A DNA stretch of 64,000 nt from Scortum barcoo (GCA_023238725.1 CM041531.1:24034143-24098142), one strand, 5' to 3'. Counted from the stretch's first letter, positions 40,896 through 55,405 are shown. The notes: generated from the letters alone by a model not told the origin. Translations and numbers: made by a program.

Positions 40896-43800
40896 AGTGT
40901 GTATCCAGTGGCATAATCCTTTTAAAGGACTAGAGAAACAGTGATGGTGGTATCGAATATCGTCTGAAAGGGGGCGTCAGTGGTGGAGTTTTATGCACTT
41001 AAATTGATACTGATACTATAAACTGATACCAAGAGCTGTGTGTGACATGTCAAAAACCAGGTGAGGCAACTTGAACTTCTGCCTTTTTTCATACAAAGAA
41101 GAATGTTGAGTTGTCTGTGCTGTACTGACAGAGAGAGAAGTTTATGTTTTTAACTGTTTTGTACTGTGTCTTCAGATAAATTGTCTTGATACTGAGCTGT
41201 TCCTGATAAACAGTAACTCTGCTCATACAGACCTTGAGTTGCAAACATTTCATTTAAAGAACTGATCTGATTAATTGATAATGTGTTTTAAACCACAGGT
41301 TTTCATTTTCTGGTGCATCTAAAATGTGTAGTGTGTAAAGCTCACAGTTGTAACAGCAAATGAAAATAATGCAATAATTTCCAACTGTATCATTATTGTG
41401 GATTAATAGGAGCAGTTCACAACAGTTCAATTTTAATTCTTGTTGGTAAACTCAAAGACAGGGACATTTTCTTTCGATACTGGCGCATCCACTGTTACAA
41501 TGTGTAGATAATGCAGCTTTGGAGTTATTTTTGAAAACCATGATGAACACCTGAGTCAAGTAAACACGACCAATACTCGTCCTAAAAATCCCTGAACCAG
41601 AATTCACCATTTGAGCCAACAGCATATTTTGAAACACTGCAGCATTGTGGTAAAACTCACCTGTAGCTCATTTTTACCACTTCCACTGAGAGTATTAAAT
41701 GTGCGGGGATCAAACTTCTGGTGTCTGTGCGCGTTTGCTGGGGTGATGAGGAATGTATAGCACGTACACTCAGGCTGATGGTCTTCCTGTAGCACCGTGA
41801 ACCTTGTAAAACCCACCAGAGAGGAAAAGGGTGCAGAGAAAGTTCCACAGTCTGAGTGCTCTGATGTGTGTGTGTTTGTGTGCGTGTTTGTCTGTAAGCA
41901 GAGAGGTAAAGAAAGTTAAATCATCTGCTCGTTAAAAAAAAAAATTCAAACTTATCATTATCACTTGATCTGGTCAGTTTGAAGGTTTAATGAAGACTTA
42001 TTGACTGAATATGATGGAGACATCAGGTGGTGACTAAACTAAACAGAACGTAACAGATGCTGTGTTGTGTGTTGTTGTGTTACCACGTTGTGTTGTGTTT
42101 TAAGAGGGATAACTGCCTTTTTATGTATTTTTTGTATGATAAACGAGGACTGAAGCAAAACAGTGTATATCATGTCAAGCTCCTGCAGCTTTCTCAATAA
42201 ACAGTTTTTTAAATGAACCATTTCAAACTGTTGTCTCTGATTCTGACTTAGAGTAACCACAGAATAGCAATGTTGGCTAACAGCATAGGGATCTACATCC
42301 AGGTCAATCTGCTGGATTTTTCTCGTAGTTGAATCTATCACAATGGGTCCAGAAAAATGTTTCTTGTTGGTGGGTTACACATACTGTAATCACTGGTTTA
42401 TTTTTCACTTTATTTTTCTCATCATATGGAGAGCTGAGCATTTGCTCTAGCCGGCCTCTTTTTTTCGACAGATTGTGTGGATATGAAACAATCTTTGGGA
42501 TGACAGCGCTTAAAATTGATTTGTAGTAATTTACTTAGTTGCACAGCTGGGATCACTCTTATCCATAAACACATCTAGATCTTCCAAGTCTAGCATCCAC
42601 AGATCCCAAGTTTTCCTTCTCAGTCAGCAAGGTTTCTGTCTCTGACATGGTTCTTTGTTTCCATTTGAAATGATTCATGTAAAGATCTCTACAATGGAAG
42701 TGATGAGTGAACATTTATTGTGATCGTAGAGTCATACTTGCCTTGTTTAGGGGCACCAGGTTAAATATGCTGGAAGCAGCTGACTGTTAGAGTCATGTGT
42801 AAAGTGTCCACTTCCTGTCTCTTCTCTTAGTCCAGAGGCAGCAGATGAACAAGAAACAGTGTGTGTGTGTGTGTGTGTGCTTGTGTTTTTGGCTTAGAAA
42901 TTGCGGTGAGAGGACTGGGTGTGGGTATGTATGTGAGGAGGGGCAAAAAGGGTGGGGCACACAACACACATACATGGCTTTGGTCCAGTTGCCCCTTCTA
43001 TATAATAACAATAACAGGAGAAGGGATGTTTTCTGTGATGAGGAGGAAGCGAGGGATGGAAGGTTAAAAAGAAAGGAAGATGGAAAAAATCTAAATGGAA
43101 GACGGAAATGAAGGAGCGTAAAGAGAGAGGATAAATAAACACTGAGAGGAGGAAAATGAAGAAGACGAGGGAAGAGTGGGCAATGGAGAGGTGGAAGGCT
43201 AATAATAGGGGAAGACAACAGAAAACAGGATGAGAGAGGAGAAAAAGAGGAGGTGAAGTTAGAGGGGAGGAAAGGGGGTAAGACGGAAGAGTAAAGAACA
43301 CAAGCAGTCAGTAGTCTTGCCTCAACCACAGGAAACCCTGTTGGCTGCCCGAGAGATCAGCTTCCTGCGTGTGTGGTGGAGGTCTGGGTGTGGTCCCTCC
43401 AGCAGCAGGGATACAAACAGTCAACCCCCCCCACACTCGAGGCCTCCCCCCTGGGTTTGAGTCAGGCCTCTTTCCTCTCCGGTGGCAGTCATTCAACAGG
43501 CTGTCTGCTCTACTTTGTCTTACACTCTCTTACACTCTTATCTAAACTTTCTGAGGCTTTCGTCCTGACAAAGTCATCCAACTAGGCACCCATTTGTGTG
43601 ACCCCGCTGAGGGGATTTCATTTAATTTGAAATCTGAGGGGATTTCATTTAAACCCTTGTGGTGTCCAGTAGTGGCCACAATGGATGGCACCTAAATGGA
43701 TCCCATCATGACCACAAAACCACTTCAGTAAACTTCCCCAGAAGCAAATAGCCACTTTGGGGAGTTGCACTTTTATGATTCTACTCTTACCTCTGGAGAG

Positions 43801-44079
43801 GTGTGACATGATTATACTGTACAGCATTTGATGTTTTTCAGCATCAGTCTGATTGGTATAATCATTACCAATAATAACTGTGATTTTCATTTTGCTTTAC
43901 TCGTGTATTTCACTGCTGGAGCGCAGTCAGCTTTTCTACACCACACACAGCCGATATGTTCAAGCTGCACAGACTGAGTGTATTCGTTATATACATACAT
44001 ACTGCATGAGTGAACTGCTAGAAATTAGAGTCATCACATTTGAGCTAGAATTTCTGTCAACCACCTAGATCTACCATCT

Positions 44080-44770
44080 TACTATCATCACATCAATAAA
44101 TGTGTCAACAACTACTGGATTTCTTTTAAAGCCACCAACTGGACAATGTATTCACCTATCCACATCTACTGGATGGATTTGCACAAAATTTTATAGAGAC
44201 ATTTGGGGTTTCTATGCACATGTAGCTGCAATGGTGTTCACACACAGCCCCAAACTTTGTGACTTTGCCACATGCTGTAGAAAAAGTAAACTGGATGCTT
44301 GGTGTGCATTGGATGTATGCACTAGATTCATTAAGCGGTCACACACACCATTTTCTTCCCTTTTTCATGTTGTTACAATAAAAAAGAGGCTCTTGTTCTT
44401 GCTGTCAGGAGGCTGCCATCATGTTTTTTAATGCACGTGTGAATGCATACCCCAACTGTAGTTTATATCGAGGCCTGTTCACTGTCGGTGTGCAGTGAGC
44501 ACATTCAAGGCTTTACACCATCATCAGGTCAGAAATGTAATTTGCTTAATACTTTGCCGACACTCCCATCAGCATCAGTTCTACTTTGTGTTAATTATGC
44601 AATGTTAGCATGATGTTGAACATGACAAACATCATATCTGCTCAGCATCAGCGTCTCTGCCTTAGCTGACGTTAGCATTTAGCTCAAAGCCCTGCTGTGC
44701 CTAAGTACAGCCTCACAGCGAGGCTCGCATGACTCCAAAAATGAGGGTTGTCAGTTAAGTGATGTTAGGT
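44080..44770. repeat. Probable interspersed repeat common in teleosts
   Basis: Contains ATCTACTGGATGGATTTGCA and ATTTTATAGAGACATT at the left and GACGTTAGCATTTAGCTCAA with GTGCCTAAGTACAGCCTCAC at the right. I recall these phrases as recurring in many fish genomes. Boundaries and class (non-autonomous transposon or other) are not established. Confidence 0.5.
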
Positions 44771-45449
44771 GGATGATGATGCTTCCTTGTTTGTTCAAAC
44801 TCTGAGCAGCGTACAATTACAGCATTTTGGGAGAAAATGTGAGAGGAGACATGAATTTACCTCAACCACAGCACCGCTTGTTAACACTTGAGCAAACTGG
44901 CTGTTAAAGAGGGTAATTGTTATTATTATATAGTGGATAACACATGTTCTAGTAAGTTAACAAGTACCTTCAGATTCAAGTGTTGTTATGTAAAAACCTG
45001 CCAATTGGTGTTTTCACTTCAGTGCATACAGGGTGCGCTTCATGATAGCAGAGAAAAACCTGCTAAGCACATTTACGAGAAAAAAAAAAAAAACCCAACA
45101 TTTCTGGCTCGATGAACAGCTGTATTACAGCAGCGAAGACTCTTTATTCATTCAAAGTGTTGTTGCATTCACATAGACATGCAAAGAAGAATGCCTGCTT
45201 GTTCTTGTTCTGTTCCGTCTCTGTGTGTGTGTGTGTGTGCATGTGTGGGTGTATGCGGCTCTGTTATTTTGTTGTTCTTTTAGTCGATTTTACAGAGGCA
45301 CGCACCAAAGTGACACAGCTGTCCAAAAATACACAGAGCCATAGTGACCAAATATAACCCTTCTGTATTTACAGCAGAGTCTATAAATATAAACTGCTTT
45401 CTTTAGCTGAGGTCAAAACACAGAGGGAACAACTCCCAGACTGCGACTG

Positions 45450-45454
45450 GCTGT

Positions 45455-45491
<37 letters not shown>

Positions 45492-45492
45492 T
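45450..45492. repeat. (GT)n-(GA)n microsatellite
   Basis: About 14 GT units passing into a short GA run; further GA repeats lie at 45,547-45,562. Confidence 0.88.
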
Positions 45493-46684
45493 AACCACAC
45501 ACTCCAGACTCCTGCCTAATTTCTAGTAGTTAGTGGAAGTGGACAGAGAGAGAGAGAGAGAGGTAATTAAGAAAAGGAAGACAGTAAAGGAAAAAGAGAA
45601 AGGAAGAGAAGAGAGAGCTGCTAACAGAAACTGGTCCAACTTTTTAGGTTTACAACCGTGAGCTAAAATGTAGACCTTCTTCTCTTTTGATCTCCCCTCC
45701 TCCGATACTAGAAAACCAAGTCTGAAGCTGATCACAAGGCTTAACCTCCATTTTGTTCTCTATCTTTTTACATCAGCCATGATGCTACTATTAAATCTAC
45801 AGGTGTTTTGCCACAACAGGAAACATACCTTCATCTGTGGGAACAAAAAGAGGGAATTTCATATTAGAAATACTGCAACTTTGGAGGAATTGGCTTGAGA
45901 GCTGCAGAAATGCTGTAGTTTTCCTGTGGTGGAGTGCTGGAGTGAGTAAACATGAAGCTGCTCCTGTTGTCTCGTTAGCGCTCAGGAACATGAACATTGC
46001 GGTATTCAGTCAGTTTGAATTCATAAAAAAAGAACAGTTTGTGGTCTTGAAACTGCAGCTGCTATGGAGTGAAGTTGTTTCCTCATTGATTCCTGAGTTT
46101 GACTGAAAATAATGATCTATAATAAAATCATAAATCTGCAGGGTGACACTTATTTACAGGTCTGTAACTCCCTAATAATTTCCAGGATATAACTACATAA
46201 ATTGCCACTAATTGTAAGGAAAATAGTAATTCCCTTGAACGAAAAGCACTATTTAAACTCAAGTAAATATTGATTCACTGTACCTACATTGATTTGTGTG
46301 CTTGCTCGTGTGCGGATTACACAACCAGTTACAATTCAGAAATCATAGCCGACATGAAAGGACAAAGGTGTGGCCTCTCTCTCCACCACCATGTCAGCAT
46401 CAGCACACACGGCCAGTGTGTTTGCTTCCAGTGGTGTGTGAGGAGGTCTCTGTCACGCCCTTCCTCTCCTCCTCATCCTCCTTTATCTCCCTCCACCTCC
46501 ACCCATCCCTCCCTCGCTCTTTTACTTTTCGTCTATCTCACCCCCCCCTCTCCTCCACAGCCTCCTCCTACCCCTCACCCTCTCCTCTCTCTGTCTGTCC
46601 GTGAATGAATGCTCTCTGACTAGTGGAACATATGCTGCTGGTTGTTCAATACCCTCCCTCTGAGCGGGGGCGCATCCATGCATG

Positions 46685-46783
46685 CGTGTGTGTGTGTGTG
46701 TGTGAATGAGACAGAGAGTGTCGTGGGTGTGTGTTTGTGTGTCTGTCCTGTGTGTGAATACATGTGTGTGTGTGTGTGTGTGT
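46685..46783. repeat. (GT)n microsatellites
   Basis: Two GT arrays (about 46,685-46,703 and 46,765-46,783) with GT-rich sequence between. Confidence 0.85.
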
Positions 46784-47644
46784 TCATTGAAACATATGCC
46801 TCCTGTTGCACATCGGCCATCTGTTCCTTGAATGGACTGATGGAGTGCTGCTGTAACCATGGCGATAGGCCATTCAGTCAAATAGCCCGTCAAACAACCC
46901 CTGGCTCTGTGTGTGTGTGTGTTTGTATGTGTTTATGTTTAGGAATTGACTGGCAGAGTGGAGGAATTCCCACATGTTGATGAAATGAGGTTGACCCTCC
47001 AAGACGACCTGCTCCTACGTTATACCATCTCTCCTTTGGTCTCCGCATTCACACACAGATTTTTTTTATACTGTAGCTGACTGAGGACATTGTTGTTTCC
47101 AGGAGATTCACTGACCCAGCCAGACCTTCAGCACACCAGAAGAAAACATTGTACAGTTTATTGGATCAGCAAAGATGGAGATATTCAGGCAGTTTTTAGG
47201 GTTTTAAGGAAGAGAAGGAGACAAAAGAAAACACCAGGGATTGTGTTCTGTTATATTCAGAATAGTTTTAATTTTTAAAATTTTATTTCAGTAAGATGCA
47301 ATAATGTAGTTTTTTGTTTACCTAAGATCTGCTGCTTATTTTTTTCACATCTATTTTCTTTGAAACACACCTCCTGTATCCCTTACAGAAAGTTTTTTTG
47401 TTTTGATCATATGGAGAATGCCTTTTCAATAATTATAAGTCCGAAAGAATCAGCAGAAACAATTAATTGTTTGTTATTGAGGGCTAAAGTTTGTTTTCCT
47501 TCAGTTTAATCACATAAAAAATGACTGTCTGTCATTTGGATTTTTTGGATATTTAAAAAGAGTATACATATAAATATATGAAAAATGAGAATATTTATAC
47601 AATTAATTTAGAATTCTTAAGGACAGACAAGTATATTTTGTGCT

Positions 47645-47860
47645 CACACACACACACATACACACACACACACAGAAGCAGGGCAACAGTAAAAAAATGA
47701 ATATTGAGTTTCAACTGTCTCTAACCACTGGTCTATTCATCTGCACCCTCAGACCATTCAGCAGCCCCACCCTCACACACACATACACACACACACAAAC
47801 ACACACACTGGCCCCACCTACCCACTCTCCACATCCACACACACACACACACACACACTC
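47645..47860. repeat. (CA)n microsatellite cluster
   Basis: CA arrays near 47,645-47,673, 47,775-47,808 and 47,836-47,859, separated by unique sequence. Confidence 0.85.
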
Positions 47861-49734
47861 TGCTCCACCCAGTGCAGTGGTCTGCTGGCCATATGTCAGC
47901 CCATCTCCTCTGAGACATCTCTCCTGGGACCCCCACTTCTTTTGTATATATTTGTGTGTGTGTGTGTTCTGTGATGTGTTTGCCATCTCCTCTCACTGTC
48001 TCAAGGAAAGTGACAAGAAGTGAGTCCACACAAGAGATATACTCAAAACAAATGTAATTCATTAAAGCTAAGGTTAACGCCAAACAAACGGTCAGTGTGT
48101 AAGTCAATAATGAAAGCAGTGAAAGCGGTGCATGGATGTGTAGATGATGTCCTGTGGTGGCGAAAACCAAAAGATGATGCAGAGAGGAAGCTTTTGAAGA
48201 GAGGGAGACACGGACTAGCTCACGTTGGCCCAGAGCTTCATCAGCTGACAACCATCACGTGTCAGCCAAAGGTCTACTGAGTTTGACCAGGACAGCCTGT
48301 AAGACAGTGAGAAGGGTGTCACAAGCAGGTGAATATGCAAGTAAAAAGTCACAAGACAAAACTAGTTAACTGGTGCATGGCAGTTTCTGACCCTGACCTC
48401 TGACAAAGTGTCCTCCAGCTGGACAAAGCTACAAAATTCCAGCCACCAAATAAACGCCAAACTGGAATAACCACAGGAACGCCAAACCAAAGTAGCACCT
48501 CAAATGTTCCCTCTAAACAAGGACTCGCTGGCTCGACCGAAACGCCTCAAGATGCAAAACACAAAGAAGAAACCGAGCGACAACACAACTCACACGAAGC
48601 AACCAAAGCATGAGCTGCAGCGCTGCAATCCTACCAAAACAGCTCTGCCAAGCTGCCACATCGCAGACACGAAACACAACATTTGGGTAGCATTTTAGGA
48701 TCAACAACATCCTCACTGCTGTTATTCTAGTTCCTCACTCACCAAACAAATTCCATCACATACCAAAAGATTTTACGGCATACCATGTTTGAGGCTATTT
48801 AGCACTTCATCACACCCTCAAGACTAGACGAAAATCGCTTGTTTTATCAGCCATTCTGTATTTAATGTTACAAACCGACAAGAAAAAAAAAAACACCACG
48901 AGTTCCAACTCACCGGCCTTATTCAACTTATTCCACTGACCATTTAACTAGTCTCAACCCTCGTCCTGCGACAGATACTGGTGATGGATAAATATGCTCT
49001 GATTCCACCAGAACCAAGAGACAACCAGGGAAATGCTCAGACATGGTCTCGTTCTCCGCCACATTAAAGTGAAAACAAGAAACAGGTCTCCTGCTGAGAT
49101 GAACCACCTCAGCCTTCAGAGGCAATGAGTGGCTGCCGCAGACTGAAATGGAGCTTTTCTCACAGCCATCACATACCTTTAATCCCAAACAAAGAGGTTT
49201 GCAAACCGAACATGTTTTTCCACCAAAGCAAACTCCAAAAAGTGACCAGGCTGAACTTTAGTTCAAATTTTTTTTTTTATGTTCTGGTCTTTCCGGTGAA
49301 GAAACAATCTGTTCCCTGCTGTGAGTTACAGGAGTAAAAAGAAGTAGATGTGTTTTATGTGAACCTGCTGAAAACAGTGGCTCTTTTGCCTGCGTAGCAT
49401 CATTGACATTGATTTTCTGAGATGTGACAGTAAACTCAAAATTTAGGTTTCAGCGAGATGCCAAACTGGCGTCTGTGCGTGTGTCTGTCTGACTGGAGAC
49501 ACATTGACATGAACACTGTGACTGGAAAATAACACAGAATAAAAAACAACCTGTCATAAGCTGTCATTCATTTCAAAATAAAAAAAAACTGCAAATCTAC
49601 CAATTCCTATTTTCATCTCTCATTTAAGACAGACAGTACAACAGTTTTCATGTTGTCACTGTGAACATCTCAAAACTTGCTCTGGCCCTTCGGTCTGGAT
49701 GCCTCCATGTGAAGGTATTCAATGCATGTGGAAA

Positions 49735-49920
49735 GAGAGACTGACCCAGAACATGTTAAAGGATTATAGATATCCCATCTGGCCCGGGAACTCCTCTGCA
49801 TCCTTTACAAAGAGCTGCAGAATGCAGCTAAAGAGAGGACCATCTGGGCTACCTTAGCCTGCTGCCACTGCGACCCAGATCTGGATAGTGAGACCATGCA
49901 GTAAATGGATGGGATGAATA
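49735..49920 (+). mobile_element. Degraded 3' end of a LINE-type retrotransposon
   Basis: Reads GATATCCCATCTGGCCCGGG, AACTCCTCTGCATCC, then CTGGGCTACCTTAGCCTGCT, GCCACTGCGACCCAGATCTG and an AATGGATGGGATGAATA end. This order (REVWA-LLRLLPPRP type C-terminus followed by ATGGATGG) is a common fish non-LTR retrotransposon end, from memory. No intact frame remains. Confidence 0.65.
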
Positions 49921-50594
49921 ATACACACATTAGCTCAATAGATGACCATAAATTGATGGATATAAATCATTCAGTTTAATATATCATGGTGGAATAGCAT
50001 GAAGCTCAGGTGCATCTTGTTTGAAGTTACAGGCTTACTTCAAACATCTTTAACTCATTTTTGATGCTGTGAGGAGATTTTTTTACACACATATATAAAA
50101 GCAAAAATCAGAAGACATTTAGGTAAGACTGGAAAAAAGACCCAGGGATCCCCCTCTATTACGACAGTATGGGACTAATTGGAGTGTCCGGGTTGTTCGG
50201 CAGCTGAGACTCATTCCATGTTGTGGTGTTTTGTGTTTTGAGCCCAAATTATGATCTTGGTTTTAATGTCAACCATCTAAATTCTTTCCCATTTTGTTGG
50301 TCTCTCACCACTGTCTCCACTATCAGACATGCCTTAAATATACTGTTACATTTTCCATAAGTTTGAATTTTTGTTGTTATTAGTGTTAATGCTGATTGGT
50401 TGTCATTGAGAGGAGCCATGCTGCAAATTACTCATCCCACAAGACAAGAGACAATTGCTTGCTGATTTATGGGACTTGCAGTCTTGTTTGACAGTTGTGT
50501 GCCTGTTTTGTGGGTGTATGACTTCATGTAAGTGTGTGTTAGTGGATGAAGGATACCCGAAGAAGGCAGATCTAAAGTCGATCAGCTTCCTTCA

Positions 50595-50597
<3 letters not shown>

Positions 50598-50663
<66 letters not shown>
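50598..50663. repeat. (GT)n microsatellite
   Basis: About 30 GT units with one AGG interruption near the middle. Confidence 0.93.
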
Positions 50664-50666
<3 letters not shown>

Positions 50667-51224
50667 AGGTTTCACTCAGCTTGTCCAAACATCCTGTGCA
50701 ATCACCAGAAAATCAGTTGCAGGAGGAGGATAAGTTACAAAAGACGAGGTTTATTTGAGGGTTAAGCATTAAAGGTTCAGTTCACCCAAATTTCCAAAAA
50801 GTCTGAAATTATTGGCTTTATAAACATTGATCATATAAAAATGCTTTATAAATCAGTTATGCATCAGCAATAAGAACAACTTTTTATGAATCGGGAGGAG
50901 TGAACTGTTCAACTATGTAACTCTTTGCAAAGGATTGGAGAGTATCTTAATGACAAATTCATGTATCCATTTATTGATTTTTAAAAGTTATATTCATTTA
51001 TAGAAGTTGCCTTAATAGAAAGTGGTACCTAAATACACATTTTATCACTTCAACTTGGTGGTGTGTAGATATGCATACAATCTAAGTGCTATATGAAATA
51101 TCCACCTCAGAGACTGGCTCCTTTGACAGTTTGATAGAATACCTCACAGCATTTAGCATTTAGCATCCTTTGTAAAAAAAAAAAAAAAAATCAAATCTAG
51201 GTAGCAAACCAAGGATATTTTCTT

Positions 51225-51440
51225 TCGCTATACTGCACATTCCTCTTTCTTGGCAAAACCTGCTGCCTACATTACCCACAATGCAATGCCAAGTTCACTT
51301 CTTTCAACTCCACACACTGACATCTTTTAAGGCAACTCATTAGACTTTGTATAGCTGCCTCTGGAGTTTAGTTTTCAGATTTACGTAAATCTGAAAACGT
51401 AACAGATTTCAATGTGTAAAATCTGCATCATTTGGCTCTG
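51225..51440. repeat. Dispersed repeat copy, with an internal 28-bp perfect palindrome
   Basis: Shares CTACATTACCCACAATGCAA and flanking blocks with 31,495-31,760. A perfect palindrome occupies 51371-51398, arm GTTTTCAGATTTAC followed directly by its reverse complement. Confidence 0.5.
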
Positions 51441-52645
51441 AATGGAATTTCATTGTTTGCTTCTCAAAACCATGGAAAATTATATTTCAAAAACCCATAT
51501 GAGGCATCTCTGAAAAGAAACAATGTGCTGTCTATTCTGGATAATCGACAGCTTTTTCTTCAGTAGAACCTCAGGACATGTGGCGTTGCTTAGTTTCAAC
51601 ATGATGGTGATTTCTGCTTGTATCGACCTTTCACTTACTGTAACATGAACAACAACTTGAACAACAGCATGATATCTTGTGAGGTCCACATTCTCAACAA
51701 GAGCGATATGTGCAATACAAGAGTCTGAGAGTCTGACTCACTTGTGTGTTTGTCTGACTCCTTGTGTCTTGCCCCATCAGACTTTTTTGCAGCAATATCA
51801 GTGTTTCCTGATGTTTTTATAACAGAGAAACTAATGCTGAAACTAAAAGAAAATAAAACCCAAATTATAATAAACCGGAATTATCCTTTTAAGACAAATC
51901 AAGAAGTGTTTTCATACACACTGAGCCTCCCGCTGCCTCTCCAGTGAGTCACAGATTGATTTTTGTCCTGCGGGTCCGATTCTGCTGTTCTTCTTTGCTC
52001 TGTCTTGAGCACTTGTAAAGATATCTTGGTTGACAGATGATGATGAACACAATGTATCTCTGTGTGCGCAGGGGGTGTAATATTGTGCAACAGCAATTGA
52101 ATCACAAAGTATTCAGCAAACACAGCATTACTGACCACAATATTGTCAACTAGTTACGGTTAACCGAGACGTCTCTCTGCATTCTGTATGTAAGCGTGCA
52201 AACTGAAGTCGTGCAGCACATCTGGTTGTGTGTGTTCGTGAGCGTTTTAGCTGCAAACTCTCGTAGCCTCAGACCACTTTCCGACTTTGTTGTTTATTTC
52301 TCTCTCTTTCTCTTGAGGTCATCCTTTGTTTTGTTCCGAGATCAGTCTCACCACTTTCTCTCTTTTTTCTAATCTCCTCATCTTCTCCCCACTCTTTTCT
52401 CTTCTGTCTTTATTAAGCCGATCTGTGTGGGGTTTTGTTCACTTTAGTGCAGTTGTACAGTCCTGTGCAGAGACATATGTCCTCCCTCCCTACAACTATA
52501 AATATAAGTCTTTAGTATTGCTTCAAGCAAAGAGGTTTAGATAATTTATTCTCTGCTAGGTCAAGAAAGGAATGTTTGTCTGTGTGTACCTGTCTGTCTC
52601 TGAGTACCCATGAGTTCCTAGACACATGTTGTAACATTAAACCTT

Positions 52646-52678
<33 letters not shown>
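52646..52678. repeat. (CA)n microsatellite
   Basis: Pure CA array of about 16 units. Confidence 0.92.
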
Positions 52679-52681
<3 letters not shown>

Positions 52682-55189
52682 CAGTCCAATTCTTTACACA
52701 CACTTAATTTCAGGCCAGCAGTTCTACCTGAGTTTACGCTGTTTTTGTGAAATGCTGAGTGAGCCACAGTGTGCGTGCAGTACGTGTTGACACAGCGACC
52801 GCTTCCATCTGCAGCTATTTTGTGTTCGTCCTAATGATGAAAAAAAAAAACACCCATTGTTTTGTCTCTTACTGTGAGACAGTGATCTTCACAGATGTCT
52901 GTGGGTTTTTACTCCCACAATTGTAATCCGTAATATATGTGAGCGAGTGTATAAATGCACTGGGTAGTATCTTTACATGGCAGTGGAAAAAATTCTAAAA
53001 TCTGTGACTTCATATCTCATTTCAGGGCCTGAATTTAATATTTCACTTACAGTAACAGTAAGTAGCAGGATAACTGTAAGTATTGTGTTATATGAAATGT
53101 AACAACATACTTAGGTGACTTTTGCTTTCCTGCAACAACCTGCAACACGTATGCTGACAGGAGGCAAAGAAAAGGATAAATGTATGTTTAAATCACTGAT
53201 ACTGATACAACACATAATAATAATACCAGTAGGTTTATCCACTGGATATACTGCAGTTTGTGCCAGTGTAGTAATATTGAATACTTATTGAGTGTGAATC
53301 ATGATCCTGCAAAGTAACTCACAATATCAAATAAAATGTACTACATTTATGATATAAAGTCCCAGTTCCCATTAGCACCAGTACCTGGAAATAGCAATTG
53401 AATATTTAAACACCTCTGCTCACTGTCAAAGCTTATTCACACCCTCTACATCATAACTGTTTGAGGAATACTGTGCAGCGATGGTGGCCATTAGATCCAA
53501 ACAAACAACATTAGTCTATTTTGTTCAATAAAAGTTATAAATTTGAGTGTCTGCTGTCAGCCAATCCACCGTTTCCCCTTAAACCTTTGTCATGGTGCCA
53601 ATAAATTTTACCACAATTCATGAGACAAAGTATTAGTACTATTTTTGTTGTACTGCAGTACAGATATATTCTTTTTATATCTTTCTGAGCCCCATAAGAT
53701 CAGAGGAACAACAGCACACATGGATTTTGTTTTGCTGCGGATTCTCCCTTTAACTAGATCATCACTAGCATGCTCATGCTGTCCACCCCTCCCCACCCCC
53801 CGACTGCTGGAAACTACCGTGTCTGTTCCACTTCTCAATGGCATTCCTGTGTTAATGCATGAATCATGACACTTTGACTCTGTTGCTTCTCTTTCTTCCT
53901 CTCCCTCTGTCTCATTCATGCCGCCCTCTCTCGCTCTTTTCCCCTCTGTAACGGTTTAACCCTCCACAGATGACTTTGTGTGGGGACTTCCTCTGAAGTG
54001 CTGATGGGTAACACGCATGACGGCCAGGTTAACAAGCGGGCAGGTTTGGGAGGTGGGGATAGGGGGCCATGGTCAAAGGTCAGGATAACAGGGAAATCCC
54101 AGAGGTCACCGCAGCAACGCTCATCCTCCTGTGGGATGATTGCTCGAGATCTGCTTTGATCTGCAGCTCATCCACAGTGCTTCTTCTTATTCTTCTTCTT
54201 CAGGTGACAAAGGACTGTGCTAGTGATGATCTATTTTTAACTTCTACATAGAGTATTTATAACTACAAGCATATGACCAGTTTCCAATGACATTGACAAC
54301 AACAGTACTGCCAGTCAGTCCTCATTGCAGCAAATCAAGCTGGCAGTGTACTCAAAGAAACAGGTGAAGAAAAGTGTGCATGATCAAGAGGACATAATTG
54401 TCAGAGAGGAAAATGGAAAAGCAGCAGTTTAACTGATCTTTTTAAAGTCAATCACACCGCGGTGGCGTCTTCCTCTGTGTAAATCACAGTCATGGCTGTA
54501 AATGCTCGACTGGAAACTCTTTGATCACAGAGAGGGGATGTCTACATTTGACTGGTGAGGTTCATCCCAGGTGTGGCCAGGTCCTCTTTTCCAACTAGAG
54601 AGCTTGGTGGGAATTTAGAAAACACCATTGTGTGTCAAATTATCACACTGAGCAAATTAGACTCACAGACTGAATATTTTATGGAGACATACTAAAACTT
54701 GTGTAACTTGATGGAATAGTACCAAAAATGAAGGAAACCAAACACATGACCCTGCAGACTGCTTATAAGTGATGTTTAAAGTTCTGTTAGCGACCTGTGG
54801 ATAAAGACAACAAGACAACAATACATATATCTGCAGTGTCTGATAACTGCCCCTAACAAACACACACACAGAGACACACAGAGAGACACACACATTCTCT
54901 ACATAGTTGGGGGAAATGCCGTAGTAAAAAGCTGATAGCTCCTCAGCAGGTACATGCCACCTCATCCTGCTCTTTGATAAGCACAGACACTTCCCTTTAA
55001 CAAGGAACTGACAAACACACACACACACTCGATCACCCTCCTAACACACAGTTATCCATTGTGGCTTTGTTCACACCAAGCTGGAAATTTTGAAAATGCA
55101 CCATTTTGGGTGTTGCTTAATGTTTTAATGTGGACCTTTTCCAACACAACCTAACACATTAGTGTGGATATAAGTCATTTTCATATCCA

Positions 55190-55405
55190 AACAACATTTC
55201 CAGACATATCCACCTTAGCATAGCATGTACTGTACTGTATATGTGGTAGTCTTCCAACATACCATTCACCCCTTCATACACATATGCTTTTAGGAGCAAT
55301 TTGGGGTCCAAGGACACTTCAACATGCAGACTAAATGAGCTGGGGATCAAACCACCGATCTTCTGATTAGTGGATGACCTGTTCTACCTCCTGAGACACA
55401 GCTGC
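55190..55405 (-). mobile_element. tRNA-derived SINE, type 2
   Basis: On the minus strand: A-box-like TCAGGAGGTAGAACAGGTC, B-box GGTTTGATCCC (plus-strand 55342-55352), then CTGCATGTTGAAGTGTCCTT and CCCCAAATTGCTCC. This is a widespread teleost SINE organisation (from memory). Part of the usual AAGACACTGAA segment after GTCCTTGG is deleted, and the 3' end is degenerate. Confidence 0.72.

Noticed and set aside
42793..43329. 178-codon minus-strand open frame
   Set aside because: Composed of Pro/Ser/Leu/Phe runs from GA-rich DNA on the opposite strand; no domain, no conservation signal visible.
43604..43655. Direct repeat CTGAGGGGATTTCATTTAA, two copies 31 bp apart
   Set aside because: A small local duplication without further structure.
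48020..48280. 86-codon plus-strand frame (KAVHGCVDDVLWWRKPKDD)
   Set aside because: Looks protein-like in part, but no family recognised and no flanking splice sites; possibly a repeat fragment.
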